A stretch of 64,000 bases of DNA from Mycobacterium lepraemurium (lineage in GTDB: Bacteria > Actinomycetota > Actinomycetes > Mycobacteriales > Mycobacteriaceae): the NCBI GenBank assembly GCA_002291465.1, contig CP021238.1:1488001-1552000 (forward strand), read 5' to 3'. Positions 46,883 to 55,447 of this stretch are shown here, in pieces. How positions within the stretch are numbered: position 1 is the first letter of the stretch; each line of letters opens with the position of its first letter. A program made the position numbers and the translations under genes. The notes beneath the pieces were generated by a model. It made no database searches. It saw nothing but the letters and a program-made list of their open reading frames with translations, and was not told the origin of the DNA.

Positions 46883-46953
46883 AGGTGGAGACGGGAATCG
46901 AACCCGTGTGCACGGCTTTGCAGGCCGTTGCCTCACCACTCGGCCACTCCACC
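46883..46953 (-). tRNA. tRNA-Cys (anticodon GCA)
   Basis: Minus-strand acceptor stem GGTGGAG/CTCCACC. Anticodon loop CTGCAAA lies between ACGGC and GCCGT. T loop GGTTCGATTCC. Discriminator is U, as usual for tRNA-Cys. Confidence 0.96.
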
Positions 46954-46981
46954 GTTGGGGTCCACGCCACTTGCACCTTCG

Positions 46982-47054
46982 AGCGGATGACGGGATTCGA
47001 ACCCGCGACCCTCACCTTGGCAAGGTGATGCGCTACCAACTGCGCTACATCCGC
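46982..47054 (-). tRNA. tRNA-Gly (anticodon GCC)
   Basis: Minus-strand acceptor stem GCGGATG/CATCCGC. Anticodon loop TTGCCAA lies between TCACC and GGTGA. T loop GGTTCGAATCC. It is the first gene of the Gly-Cys-Val transcription unit. Confidence 0.96.
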
Positions 47055-47091
47055 GCGCCACGGACAAGATCGTCGCCCGGTGCGAAGCACG

Positions 47092-47121
47092 ACGATAGTC
47101 GACGTGAGCGGGCACATACAA
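47092..47121 (-). promoter_or_regulatory. Promoter of the tRNA-Gly-Cys-Val unit
   Basis: Minus strand: TTGTAT (47121-47116), 18 bases, TATCGT (47097-47092), about 37 bases before tRNA-Gly. Both elements fit a SigA promoter. Confidence 0.6.
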
Positions 47122-47224
47122 ATTTCTTGGTACGAGCCGTGTCTAGGCTATCGCGTCGTCCCGGCGAAGCCGATGCGGCCGGTATCGTCGGGTCTGGCTC
47201 GTGCTAGTCTTCACGTCGTTCGCC

Positions 47225-47299
47225 GGTCCTGTGGCTCAGTGGGAGAGCGTCCGCTTCACACGCGGAAGGTCGCTGGTTCGATCCCAGCCGGGACCACCA
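47225..47299 (+). tRNA. tRNA-Val (anticodon CAC)
   Basis: Acceptor GGTCCTG pairs with CGGGACC (one G-U). Anticodon loop TTCACAC lies between TCCGC and GCGGA. T loop GGTTCGATCCC. CCA is encoded at 47297-47299. A -10-like TAGTCT lies at 47205-47210. Confidence 0.96.
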
Positions 47300-47362
47300 T
47301 CATCAAGGCCGTTTGGCCGCCGGCGCGGCCGGGTATTGCCTGATCGCGCCCGCTAGGCCACC

Positions 47363-47808
47363 ATGAACCGCGTGAGTAAGGTCACCCTAACTACCGAGCT
47401 GCCGATCCCGGTGGAAACCGCGTCGGCGCTGGCCCGCAAACCCGAGATGATGCGCCACGTGCTCAGCCCGGTGCTGCGGATCTACCGCCTCGACGTCCCC
47501 GAGCGCATCGAGGTCGGCACCCAGGGGTCAGCGCGATTCTGGTTGTTCGGAGTGATCCCCGCCTGGACGCATCACTCACCATGAAGCGGCTCGACCCCAC
47601 TGAGATCTACACCAACGAGCACGGCGGACCCGTGCGCACCTGGAACCACCGCCTGACCTTCGAGCCCATCGACGAGGGCAGCTGCCGCTACACCGACGAG
47701 GTCGAAACCGACGACGGTCTGCGCGGCCTGCCGACCCGCGCCTTCGCCCGGGTCATGTTCCGCCACCGGCACCGGCGGTGGCGCAAGCTCGCGCGGATCC
47801 TGCACTGA
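47363..47808 (+). pseudogene. SRPBCC-family protein, frameshifted
   Basis: ATG 47363 gives VTLTTELPIPVETASALAR and RIEVGTQGSARFWLFGVIPAW. One base is missing near 47572 (CATCACTCACC). The second half is in the next frame: KRLDPTEIYTNEHGGPVRTW, NHRLTFEPIDEG, RHRHRRWRKLARIL. The restored 148-residue protein is a START/polyketide-cyclase-like hydrophobic-ligand protein. The span is one base short of 149 codons. Confidence 0.75.
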
Positions 47809-47828
47809 CAGCGAGAGGACGGTGAACC

Positions 47829-48113
47829 ATGGCCGGCAACCAAGAAGGCATCGGCATGCTGAAACTCGAATGTCCGCAACACCATCCCGTCGGCAGGATC
47901 CTCAAGGACGCCCCGCATCAGGCCGTCCAGTTCGACCCCGGCGCCCAGGTGGGGCCGCGCCGGTTCTGGCCCGACGAAGACGGGCAGCCGAACTTCACCA
48001 CCCGCTGCCGGTTCTGCGACCAGCCGGTGGGTGAGGCCACCGCCCCCCTGCAGGCCAAACTCGCCGAGGTGGTCGCCGCCACCGCCGCGACGGCCGCCCT
48101 GCCGTATGTGTAG
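47829..48113 (+). CDS. Small hypothetical protein with a CxxC pair
   Basis: The 94-residue protein contains LECPQHHPVGRI and TTRCRFCDQPVG, so a zinc site is possible, followed by an Ala-rich helix. I recognise no family. It lies 20 bases after the SRPBCC pseudogene. ATG 47829 follows a GAGAGGACGG sequence that could serve as ribosome site. Confidence 0.65.
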   Translation: MAGNQEGIGMLKLECPQHHPVGRILKDAPHQAVQFDPGAQVGPRRFWPDEDGQPNFTTRCRFCDQPVGEATAPLQAKLAEVVAATAATAALPYV

Positions 48114-48155
48114 CCGCCCGGCCCCGCAGATACTGTAAGAGCTACCGTAGCGGCG

Positions 48156-48510
48156 TTGCGGCGCGACGCATCCGCGGCGGCGCCGACCCGAAAGGAGCCC
48201 CGCGGCGCAGAACCCCACACCGACCGACACCCCCGTCCGCCCGAAGGCGATTGGCTGGGCACGCCGTACCTGCGCTTCGAGCGCTACGGACCCATCGCGC
48301 TGTGCACCATCGACCGGCCCCAGGCGCGCAATGCGCTGAGCCCGGCGATGTACTTCGGAATCCGTTACGCCGTCGGACGTCTCAACGAGGACCCGGACCT
48401 GGCCGGGCTGGTGCTCACCGGAACCGGCGACGTCTTCGCCCCGGGTGGCGACATGGGCGGCGGGGGCGGTGAGGACAACTGGATAACCTTCGGCTCCGCG
48501 ACCCCGGGAC
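48156..48510 (+). pseudogene. Enoyl-CoA hydratase/isomerase, truncated after about 110 residues
   Basis: The frame shows a crotonase N-terminus: YLRFERYGPIALCTIDRPQA, RNALSPAMYFGIRYAVGRL and GLVLTGTGDVFAPGGDMGG (first half of the oxyanion region). At about 48507 the similarity stops and the reading frame runs straight into the next SDR gene. The true start is not visible, and no ATG lies at a proper distance from AAAGGAG (48191-48197). About 150 C-terminal residues are gone. Confidence 0.75.
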
Positions 48511-48536
48511 TGGCGCGGTGTGCCACCATGACGGGC

Positions 48537-49326
48537 ATGGTCAACCCCGACCGCGCCCGCTCCCGCGCCTTCGTCGTGACCGGCGCCGCCTCCGGCATCG
48601 GCCTGGCCACCGTGCGGCGGCTGCTGGTCGAGGGCGGCACCGTGATCGGTACCGACCTGGCCGACCCGCCCGGCGACCTGGGCCCGCGGTTAACCTTCGT
48701 ACCCGCCGACGTGACCGACGAATCCGCCGTCGCCGCGGTGCTGGCCGCCGTGCCGGGCCGCCTCGACGGCGTCTTCCACGCCGCCGGTGTCGCCGGGGAG
48801 GCCCGGTGTACCTGCTGGACCGCGCTGAATGGGACCGGGTGATCGGGGTCAACCTCACCGGCACCTTCCTGGTGGCCAAGGCGGCCCTGGCCCGGGGATC
48901 GACCAACCCCGCGTCGACGGCGAGCGCGGCTCGCTCGTCACGGTCGTCAGCGTCGAGGGCCTGGAGGGCACCGCCGGCGGCAGTTCCTACAACGCGGCCA
49001 AGGGCGGTGTCGTGCTGCTGACCAAGAACATCGCGCTCGACTACGGGCCCAGCGGCATCCGCGCCAACGTCATCCGCCCCGGCTTCATCGAAACGCCCAT
49101 GGCGCACAACGTGTTCAGCATTCCCGGCATAGAGGCGCCGCTGGCCTCGATCACCAGGGAGCACGCCCTGCAGCGGCTGGGGCGGCCCGAAGAGATCGCC
49201 GCCATGGCCGCCTTCCTGCTGTCCACCGACGCCTCGTTCGTCAGCGGCCAGGCCATCGCCGTCGACGGCAGCTACACCGCCGGCTGCGATCACGGCGTGG
49301 TGGAACTGCTCGGCTTTCCCAGCTGA
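48537..49326 (+). pseudogene. SDR family oxidoreductase with two one-base deletions
   Basis: ATG 48537 (or 48528) starts with AFVVTGAASGIGLATVRRLL and reads to GVFHAAGVAGE. Near 48800 the frame shifts to VYLLDRAEWDRVIGVNLTG and TFLVAKAALA. Near 48905 it shifts again to GERGSLVTVVSVEGLEGTAG, with catalytic SSYNAAKGGVV and the end SGQAIAVDGSYTAG. Each step is a one-base loss. The frame upstream is continuous with the truncated hydratase, so a deletion probably joined the two genes. Confidence 0.75.
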
Positions 49327-49349
49327 TACCAATTGGATTCAATTACCAC

Positions 49350-49355
49350 TAAGAT
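49350..49355 (+). promoter_or_regulatory. Leaderless promoter of the small catalase gene
   Basis: TAAGAT is followed by six bases and ATG 49362, the spacing expected if transcription begins at the start codon. An AATTG-GATT-CAATT dyad (49331-49344) overlaps the spacer region. Confidence 0.5.
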
Positions 49356-49361
49356 CCGTCC

Positions 49362-50302
49362 ATGAGCGGTGGATTAACTCCCGACCAGGCGATCGAGGCG
49401 ATCCGGGGGACCGGGGGAGCTCAGCCCGGCTGCTGCGCACTGCACGCCAAGGGCACGCTGTACCGCGGCACGTTCACCGCCACACGGGACGTGGTGATGC
49501 TTTCGGCCGCACCGTATCTCGACGGCTCGACGGTCCCGGCGCTGATCCGCTTCTCCAACGGATCGGGCAACCCGAAGCAACGCTCCGGCGCGCCCGGGGT
49601 GCGCGGGATGGCGGTCAAGTTCACCCTGCCGGACGGCTCCACCACCGACGTCTCGGCGCAGACCGCGCGGCTGTGCGTCTCCAGCACCCCGGAGGGGTTC
49701 ATCGATCTGCTCAAGGCGATGCGGCTCGGCCTGACCACGCCGCTGCGGATGGCCACCCACCTGCTCACCCATCCGCGGCTGCTCGGGGCGCTGCCCTTGC
49801 TGCGGGAGGCCAACCGGATCCCGGCCGGCTACGCCACCACCGAATACCACGGCCTGCACGCCTTCCGCTGGATCGCCGCCGACGGCAGCGCGAGATTCGT
49901 TCGCTACCACCTGGTTCCGACCGCGGCCGAGGAATACCTGCCGGCCTCCGACGCCCGCGGGAAGGACCCGGACTTTCTCACCGACGAGCTGGCGGCGCGA
50001 CTGCAAGGCGGGTCGGTGCGGTTCGACTTCCGGGTGCAGATCGCCGGCCCACGGACTCGACGGTGGACCCCTCGTCGGCCTGGCAGAGCACGCAGATCGT
50101 CACCGTCGGCACCGTGCCGATCACCGGCCCCGACACCGAGCGCGAGCACGGCGTCGACATCGTCGTCTTCGACCCGATGTGCGTCACCGACGGCATCGAG
50201 CCCTCCGACGATCCGGTGCTGCGGTTCCGGACCCTGGTGTACTCGGCGTCGGTCAAGTTGCGGACCGGGGTGGACCGCGGCGCGCAAGCCCCTCCAGTGT
50301 GA
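49362..50302 (+). pseudogene. Small haem catalase-like protein (SrpA type), frameshifted
   Basis: ATG 49362 leads to GCCALHAKGTLYRGTFTATR, LIRFSNGSGNPKQRSGAPG and RGMAVKFTLPDGSTTDV, typical of short catalase-fold proteins. At about 50048 one base is missing. The C-terminus continues in the next frame (TDSTVDPSSAWQSTQIVTVG, DIVVFDPMCVTDGIEPSDDP, RTLVYSASVKLRTGVDRG). Restored, it has about 313 residues. Confidence 0.78.
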
Positions 50303-50355
50303 CCCCGGCCCCTTGGTCTGCGCCGAAATCGGCGGCAGGCTAAGGTTTTTCTCCG

Positions 50356-51141
50356 GTGTCGCCATTTCAGATGTTCGTCATATGCCTGGCTGGGCTGGCC
50401 GCCGGTGCGATCAACGCGCTGGTTGGGTCCGGCACCCTGATCACCTTCCCGACGCTGGTGGCGCTCGGCTATCCGCCGGTGACGGCCACCATGTCCAACG
50501 CCACCGGCCTGGTCGCCGGCAGCGTCTCGGGCACCTGGGGCTATCGCGCCGAGCTGCGCGGTCAGTGGGACCGGCTGCGCTGGCAGCTGCCGGCCTCGCT
50601 GGCCGGAGCCGGGCTGGGCGCCTATCTGCTGCTGCATCTGCCGGAGAAGGTGTTCGCCCAGATCGTGCCGGTGCTGCTGGTGGCGGCGCTGGTCCTGGTG
50701 GTGACCGGGCCGCGGATCCAGGCGTGGACGGCCCGGCGCGCCGAGCTGGCGGGCCGCTCACCCGAGCACGTGCCACCCGGGCGGATGGCGACGCTGGTGT
50801 TCGGCACCTTCGCCGTCGGCGTCTACGGCGGCTATTTCACTGCCGCCCAGGGCATTTTGCTGGTCAGCCTGATGGGGGCACTGCTGCCTGAATCGGTGCA
50901 GCGGATGAACGCCGCCAAGAATCTGCTGGCCCTGGTGGTGAATGTGGTTGCGGTGGTTGCCTATACGTCGGTGGCGTTCGGCCGGATCAGCTGGGCGGCG
51001 GCCGGGCTGATCGCGGCGGGCTCGCTGGTCGGCGGGCTGCTCGGCGCCCGGTACGGGCGCCGGCTGTCCGGCGGCGCGCTGCGGGCCATCATCGTGGTGG
51101 TGGGGCTGATCGGGCTCTACCGCCTGCTCGCGGTGGCATGA
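50356..51141 (+). CDS. TSUP (TauE/SafE) family permease
   Basis: The 261-residue membrane protein has about eight helices and two inverted TSUP repeats: AGAINALVGSGTLITFPTLV with SNATGLVAGSVSG near the N-terminus and GVYGGYFTAAQGILLVSLMG with AAKNLLALVVNVVAVVAY in the second half. Such proteins move sulfite, sulfoacetate or similar anions. The substrate is not evident. Confidence 0.92.
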   Translation: MSPFQMFVICLAGLAAGAINALVGSGTLITFPTLVALGYPPVTATMSNATGLVAGSVSGTWGYRAELRGQWDRLRWQLPASLAGAGLGAYLLLHLPEKVFAQIVPVLLVAALVLVVTGPRIQAWTARRAELAGRSPEHVPPGRMATLVFGTFAVGVYGGYFTAAQGILLVSLMGALLPESVQRMNAAKNLLALVVNVVAVVAYTSVAFGRISWAAAGLIAAGSLVGGLLGARYGRRLSGGALRAIIVVVGLIGLYRLLAVA

Positions 51142-51183
51142 CGAAACAGCCGCTGCGACAACGGTTTTGGTGTTATCCGCTGC

Positions 51184-51621
51184 TCACCAGCGGTCGGCGC
51201 CGGACAGCGCGGAGTCGACCGTGGGGTAGATCGGCAGGATGTCCGACAGCCCGCACGCGTCGATGATGCGGCCGACGATCGGCTCGCAGCTCACCAGCAG
51301 CAGGTCGATGCCGCGCTGTCGGCAGCGTTTCGCCTCGTCGGTGAGCACGGCGAACGCGCAGCACCCCATGAACTCCAGGCCGGTGACGTCGACCACGAAC
51401 GGCCCAGGGGTGGTGACGCCGCCGGCGGCCTCGCTGACCAGGTGGCGCCAGGTGTCCTCGTTGCACGCGTCGATCTCGCCGCCCGCATAGATCAGCACCG
51501 CGGAGCCGCTGCGCGCGGTCGTCGCCCGCAGTGTGCTGTTGGGGTCGCCCAGTTCGTAGACGAGTTTGGTGCTCAGCGTCAGGTGCGTGGCGGACATCGG
51601 TTCCACAATCACTGAATTCAT
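51184..51621 (-). CDS. STAS-domain anti-anti-sigma-factor-like protein (Rv2638-like)
   Basis: The 145-residue protein carries a single STAS domain: VLIYAGGEIDACNEDTWRHL, FVVDVTGLEFMGCCAFAVLT and ACGLSDILPIYP. Classical SpoIIAA-type proteins have a Ser in DSSG that an anti-sigma kinase phosphorylates. Here the position reads GCCA, so phospho-switching is unlikely and cysteine redox control is conceivable. ATG 51621 follows AGGGGG. It diverges from a TetR gene and lies two genes from dedA, as Rv2638 does from Rv2637. Confidence 0.88.
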   Translation of the reverse strand: MNSVIVEPMSATHLTLSTKLVYELGDPNSTLRATTARSGSAVLIYAGGEIDACNEDTWRHLVSEAAGGVTTPGPFVVDVTGLEFMGCCAFAVLTDEAKRCRQRGIDLLLVSCEPIVGRIIDACGLSDILPIYPTVDSALSGADRW

Positions 51622-51674
51622 GATGGACCCCCTAATCGACAGGCGCGGGAGCGCTTCGAATGGATGCCCGTCCT

Positions 51675-51741
51675 TCTGTCTAAAGACAGACTGTTCGCCT
51701 AGGCGAATTTCTTTTGTATAACGAGACAGGGCGGTCTGTCT
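51675..51741. promoter_or_regulatory. Cluster of three palindromes in the STAS/TetR divergent region
   Basis: TCTGTCT-AA-AGACAGA (51675-51690), TTCGCCTAGGCGAA (51694-51707) and AGACAG-GGCGGT-CTGTCT (51724-51741) are all perfect dyads. The hexamer CTGTCT or its complement appears four times. The last site overlaps the likely -35 region of the TetR gene (-10 TACGGT at 51761-51766). Confidence 0.7.
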
Positions 51742-51775
51742 ACGGGTCCTGACCTAAGAGTACGGTAAGGTTCGT

Positions 51776-52393
51776 ATGACAACTCCGGATGCCGGATCGT
51801 CCGGCGCCTCGGCACGTGAACGCGTCCTGACCGCGGCATATGAGCTGTTCAGCCGGCGTGGGATCCGCGCGGTGGGCACCGACGAAGTGATCGCCCGGGC
51901 TGGTGTCGCCCGGGCGACGCTGTACCGCCATTTCGCGACGAAGAACGACCTGGTGCTGGCCGTGCTGCAGCGTCGCGAGGAGCTGTGGGCGTACGGGCTG
52001 ATCGAGGAGCAGTCCCGGCTGCGCGGCGCCACGCCCGAGGAGCAGCTGCTGGCTATCTTCGACGTGATGGACGAGTGGTTCCGGCAGGGCGACCGGTACG
52101 AGGGCTGCTCGTTCATCAACGTGCTGCTCGAGCTGGGCCCGGAGCATCCGGCCGGGAAGGCCTGCATCGCCCACATCGACCGCGTCCGCGACATCGTGCG
52201 CCGCCGCGCGGTGGCGGCAGGTTTGACCGACGTCGAGGACTTCGCGTCGTCCTGGCACATTCTGATGAAGAGCGCCATCGTGCTGGCCGCCGTCGGCGAC
52301 CTCGACGCCGCGCGGCGCGCCCGCCGGACGGCCCGCACCCTGATCGAGGAACACCGGCAACCGCTGGTGTCCGACACCGGCGAGGCGGTGTAG
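51776..52393 (+). CDS. TetR family transcriptional regulator
   Basis: The 205-residue protein has an N-terminal HTH (ERVLTAAYELFSRRGIRAVG with TDEVIARAGVARATLYRHF, about 14-52) and an effector domain containing YEGCSFINVLLELGPEHPAG and LMKSAIVLAAVGDLDAARRA. It probably binds the palindromes upstream, controlling itself and the STAS gene. It converges on dedA with no gap to speak of. Confidence 0.92.
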   Translation: MTTPDAGSSGASARERVLTAAYELFSRRGIRAVGTDEVIARAGVARATLYRHFATKNDLVLAVLQRREELWAYGLIEEQSRLRGATPEEQLLAIFDVMDEWFRQGDRYEGCSFINVLLELGPEHPAGKACIAHIDRVRDIVRRRAVAAGLTDVEDFASSWHILMKSAIVLAAVGDLDAARRARRTARTLIEEHRQPLVSDTGEAV

Positions 52394-53059
52394 TCAGACC
52401 GGGTCGGTCGCGGTGTTGCCGGTCTTGCGGTAATGCTCGGCCTCCAGCTCGGCGATCGCCCGGGAGGTGCGCTCCCGCAACAGGATTGCCGCCGTCAGCC
52501 CGGCCACCACGGCGACCACCAGCCCGATCCAGGAGAACCGCTCCAGCCAGCGCTCGGCGGCCACCCCGGCGAAATAGACCAGCGCGGTGGTGCCGCCCGC
52601 CCAGCAGATGGCGCCGGAGACGTTGGCCGTCAGGAACCGCGGGTAGTGCATCTTCAACGCGCCGGCCAGCAGCCCGGTCAGGATCCGCAGCAGCGCGATG
52701 AAGCGGCCCAGGAAGACGGCCCGCGCGCCCCACCGGTTGAACAACTTCTCGGCGAGCGCGACGTGTCCGGGACCGAAGTGTTTGGGAAACCGCCGGCCGA
52801 GCCGCTCGAACAGCGGCATGCCGAACCGCCGCCCCACCGCGTAGCCGATCGAATCGCCGATCACCGCCCCGATCACCGCGGCGACGCCGACACCGAGCGG
52901 ATTGACGGCCAGGTCGTGATGCGACGACATCAGCGCCGCGGTGACCAGCACGATCTCGCCGGGCAGCGGAATGCCCAGGCTCTCGATCCCGACCACCCCG
53001 CCGACCACCAGATAAACCGCGAGCGGCGGGCTCGAGTGCAGCAAGGGCTCCACGTTCAT
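52394..53059 (-). CDS. dedA: DedA family membrane protein (Rv2637-like)
   Basis: The 221-residue protein has four to six helices. The DedA signature is visible: VGIESLGIPLPGEIVLV, GDSIGYAVGRRFG and FLGRFIALLRILTGLLAGAL, with the conserved acidic and arginine residues. DedA proteins act as polyprenyl-phosphate or phospholipid transporters. Its ATG overlaps the stop of the SGNH hydrolase (four bases), so the two are coupled. Confidence 0.92.
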   Translation of the reverse strand: MNVEPLLHSSPPLAVYLVVGGVVGIESLGIPLPGEIVLVTAALMSSHHDLAVNPLGVGVAAVIGAVIGDSIGYAVGRRFGMPLFERLGRRFPKHFGPGHVALAEKLFNRWGARAVFLGRFIALLRILTGLLAGALKMHYPRFLTANVSGAICWAGGTTALVYFAGVAAERWLERFSWIGLVVAVVAGLTAAILLRERTSRAIAELEAEHYRKTGNTATDPV

Positions 53060-53862
53060 GCGTCAAGGATGCCTGATGCGCTGCCCACGCCCTGCAGTCG
53101 CGGACGTTTGGGTTCGCGCCCTTCGTACGACGGGAGGCCGCGCAGCCGCCGCCAGACCCACGGGACGAAGCTGTCCTGCGTCCAGCGCCACTGCTCGTAG
53201 GCGCCGGCCGCGACCGAACGCCGGGCCCGCTGCTGCCCGCTTAGGGCCCAATCATGGCTGCTGTCAGGCAGATTCAGCGCCTCGGCGGCCGCGGCCGCGA
53301 ACAAGATGTGCCCCTTGGTCGAGGCGTGCACCCGGTCGACGGCCCAGGTGTCCAACTCCCGCATCGACGGTGCGCTGTACAGGTCGACCAGCCGGAACCC
53401 GTGCCGGTTCGCGGCCGCCCGGATGACCGCATTGATCCGGGTCAGCCGCCCGGCCACCAGCCGGCCCAGCGGCAGGAACTGCGCGACGTTCGGAAAGGTC
53501 GTCGTCACCACCGTCGCGCCCGATCCGGCCAGCGCGGCGTAGATGTGGTCCAGGTCGGTCAGGGCCGGGCCGAACGAGCGGCCGGGCTGGATGACGTCGT
53601 TCATGCCGGCGCACACCGTGATCAGGTCCGGCCGCATCGCCAGGGCCGCCGGGACCTGCTCGGCCAGCACGTGGCCGATCCGTTTGCCGCGGATCGCGAG
53701 GTTGGCGTATTGCAGCCCGGGATACGCCGAATCGAGCATGGCGGCGAGGCGGTCGGCGAATCCGAGCAGGCCGGTGCTGTCGTCGCCGTCCCACAGGCCT
53801 TCGGTCTGGCTGTCGCCGATGGCGACGTAACGGCGGTATCCAGGGTGAATGGCCCCGCTCAC
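53056..53862 (-). CDS. SGNH/GDSL hydrolase
   Basis: The 268-residue cytoplasmic esterase/lipase-like protein has no signal peptide. Block I is YVAIGDSQTEG (nucleophile Ser18), block II contains the Gly of RGKRIGHVL, block III AGMNDVIQPG carries Asn, and block V DRVHASTKGH carries catalytic Asp and His. The substrate is unknown. Translationally coupled to dedA. Confidence 0.92.
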   Translation of the reverse strand: MSGAIHPGYRRYVAIGDSQTEGLWDGDDSTGLLGFADRLAAMLDSAYPGLQYANLAIRGKRIGHVLAEQVPAALAMRPDLITVCAGMNDVIQPGRSFGPALTDLDHIYAALAGSGATVVTTTFPNVAQFLPLGRLVAGRLTRINAVIRAAANRHGFRLVDLYSAPSMRELDTWAVDRVHASTKGHILFAAAAAEALNLPDSSHDWALSGQQRARRSVAAGAYEQWRWTQDSFVPWVWRRLRGLPSYEGREPKRPRLQGVGSASGILDA

Positions 53863-53912
53863 GAAGTCGAGAATAACGCGAAGCCGGGCCGCCGACTAGT
53901 TACCGTGGAGCC

Positions 53913-54728
53913 ATGCCAGCCAAGCGTGCGCGAGTCACCGGGCCAGCCGCGGCCGCGCCGGCCGCCGATGCGCTTGCGCCGCAGTATCCGATCGGATCGG
54001 TCGACAACGCGCTCAAGCTGTTGCTGCTGCTGGGCGAGCAACCCGAGATCCGGTTGAGCGAGGCGACCCGCTATCTGGGTGTGGCGTCCTCGACGGCGCA
54101 CCGGCTGCTGGCGATGCTGGCTTACCGCGGATTCGTCCGGCAGGACCCGGTGTCCAAGGCGTATCTGCCCGGCCCGTCGCTGACCGGGGTGGCGTTCGCC
54201 ATCTTCGGCCGCCTCGACATCGCGCGATCGGCCGCGCCCATCATGCACGCGCTCAGCGAGCAGCTGCGCGAGACGGTGCACGTCGGCATGCTCGACGGGG
54301 CCAGCGTGCGGTTCGTCGCCGCCGTCGAGGGCCCGGCCGCGGTGCGGGTGGCCTCCCAGCTGGGCCGCGCCTTGCCGGCGCATTGCACCTCGACGGGCAA
54401 GGTGATGCTGGCACAGTTGTCCGCGGCCGAATTGCGGGCGCTGCTGCCGCGCGAGCGGCTCAAGCGCATCACCGCGCATTCCATCGGCAGCCGCGCCGCG
54501 CTGGAAACCGAGCTGGCCGCGATCCGCGAGCGTGGCTACGCCACCAATCGGGAGGAGAGCGAGGAGGGTGTCGCGTCGGTCGCCGTGCCGATCCCGACCC
54601 GCGCCCCCGGGCTGCGGCTGGCCCTGAACGCCGCCGCCCCGCAGAACCGGCTGGACGCCGCCCGCTATCCCGCGGTGGCCGCCGCACTTGTGGCCGCCGC
54701 CAAGGAGATCGGCGATCAGCTCGGCTAG
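53913..54728 (+). CDS. IclR family transcriptional regulator
   Basis: The 271-residue protein has an N-terminal winged helix (SVDNALKLLLLLGEQPEIRL, YLGVASSTAHRLLAMLAYRG, about 29-75) and an effector domain (HCTSTGKVMLAQLSAAELRA, GYATNREESEEGVASVAVPI). It faces the ring-hydroxylating dioxygenase operon and is the likely regulator. Stop overlaps the convergent aldolase-like gene by four bases. Confidence 0.93.
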   Translation: MPAKRARVTGPAAAAPAADALAPQYPIGSVDNALKLLLLLGEQPEIRLSEATRYLGVASSTAHRLLAMLAYRGFVRQDPVSKAYLPGPSLTGVAFAIFGRLDIARSAAPIMHALSEQLRETVHVGMLDGASVRFVAAVEGPAAVRVASQLGRALPAHCTSTGKVMLAQLSAAELRALLPRERLKRITAHSIGSRAALETELAAIRERGYATNREESEEGVASVAVPIPTRAPGLRLALNAAAPQNRLDAARYPAVAAALVAAAKEIGDQLG

Positions 54729-55447
54729 CCTCCGATATGCGCCACCTCGTGCCGCCAGGCCGCCTCGGCGGTGAACGCCGGCCCCAGGTCCGGCAGGTTG
54801 TCCCAGTCGGCGTCGGCGATGTCGCGCAGCGTGCCGCCGGCCGCGCGCATCCGCAACGACATCCGGGCCAGCGCGTCGACGCTGATCGCCTGCAGCACCG
54901 CGTGGGGCACGCTGGCGGCGGCGCTGGTGATGCCGTGCCCGCGGCAGATCACCACCGGCCGGCCGCGCATCGCCGCCACCATGTCCCGGGCCAGCCGCGA
55001 GTTGCGGATCAGCACGGCGCGTTCGTACACCGGCACGCCGCCGCGGGCCAGCCGGGCGCCGGGAATGTCGTGGGCGCCGTAGATCGGCCGTAGGGTGATA
55101 CCGGCCAGGTCGGCGGCGACCACGGCCGGTGGGTGCAGGTGCGCGACGGCGGTGTGCCGCAGGTCGGCCAGCATGGTCTCGACGTGGATCGGCAGTTCGT
55201 TGGACACCCGGTAGCCGTCGAGTTCGCCTGGGGCGCCGGCGGTTCCGTCGAACCGGACCAGCCGGATGTCGCCGGGCAGGGTGAACGCCACCCCGTCGTC
55301 GGTGTCGCTGCGGCAGCGCACCAGCAGGCGCTCCTCGTCGATCCGCAGGCTCACATGCCCGAGGATGCCGTCGACCAGGCCGCGGGCCGCCGCCACCAGG
55401 CAGCCCTGCGCCACCAGGGCGCGCTGCTCGTCCAGCCGGCCGCTCAC
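54725..55447 (-). CDS. Class II aldolase/adducin family protein
   Basis: The 240-residue protein has the metal-binding histidines in TAVAHLHPPAVVAAD and the conserved VVICRGHGITSAAASV with a third His. N-terminal GILGHVSLRIDEERLLVR carries the phosphate-loop area. Members are aldolases, epimerases or decarboxylases. The start GTG overlaps the SDR stop (GTGA), last gene of the dioxygenase operon. Confidence 0.88.
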   Translation of the reverse strand: MSGRLDEQRALVAQGCLVAAARGLVDGILGHVSLRIDEERLLVRCRSDTDDGVAFTLPGDIRLVRFDGTAGAPGELDGYRVSNELPIHVETMLADLRHTAVAHLHPPAVVAADLAGITLRPIYGAHDIPGARLARGGVPVYERAVLIRNSRLARDMVAAMRGRPVVICRGHGITSAAASVPHAVLQAISVDALARMSLRMRAAGGTLRDIADADWDNLPDLGPAFTAEAAWRHEVAHIGG

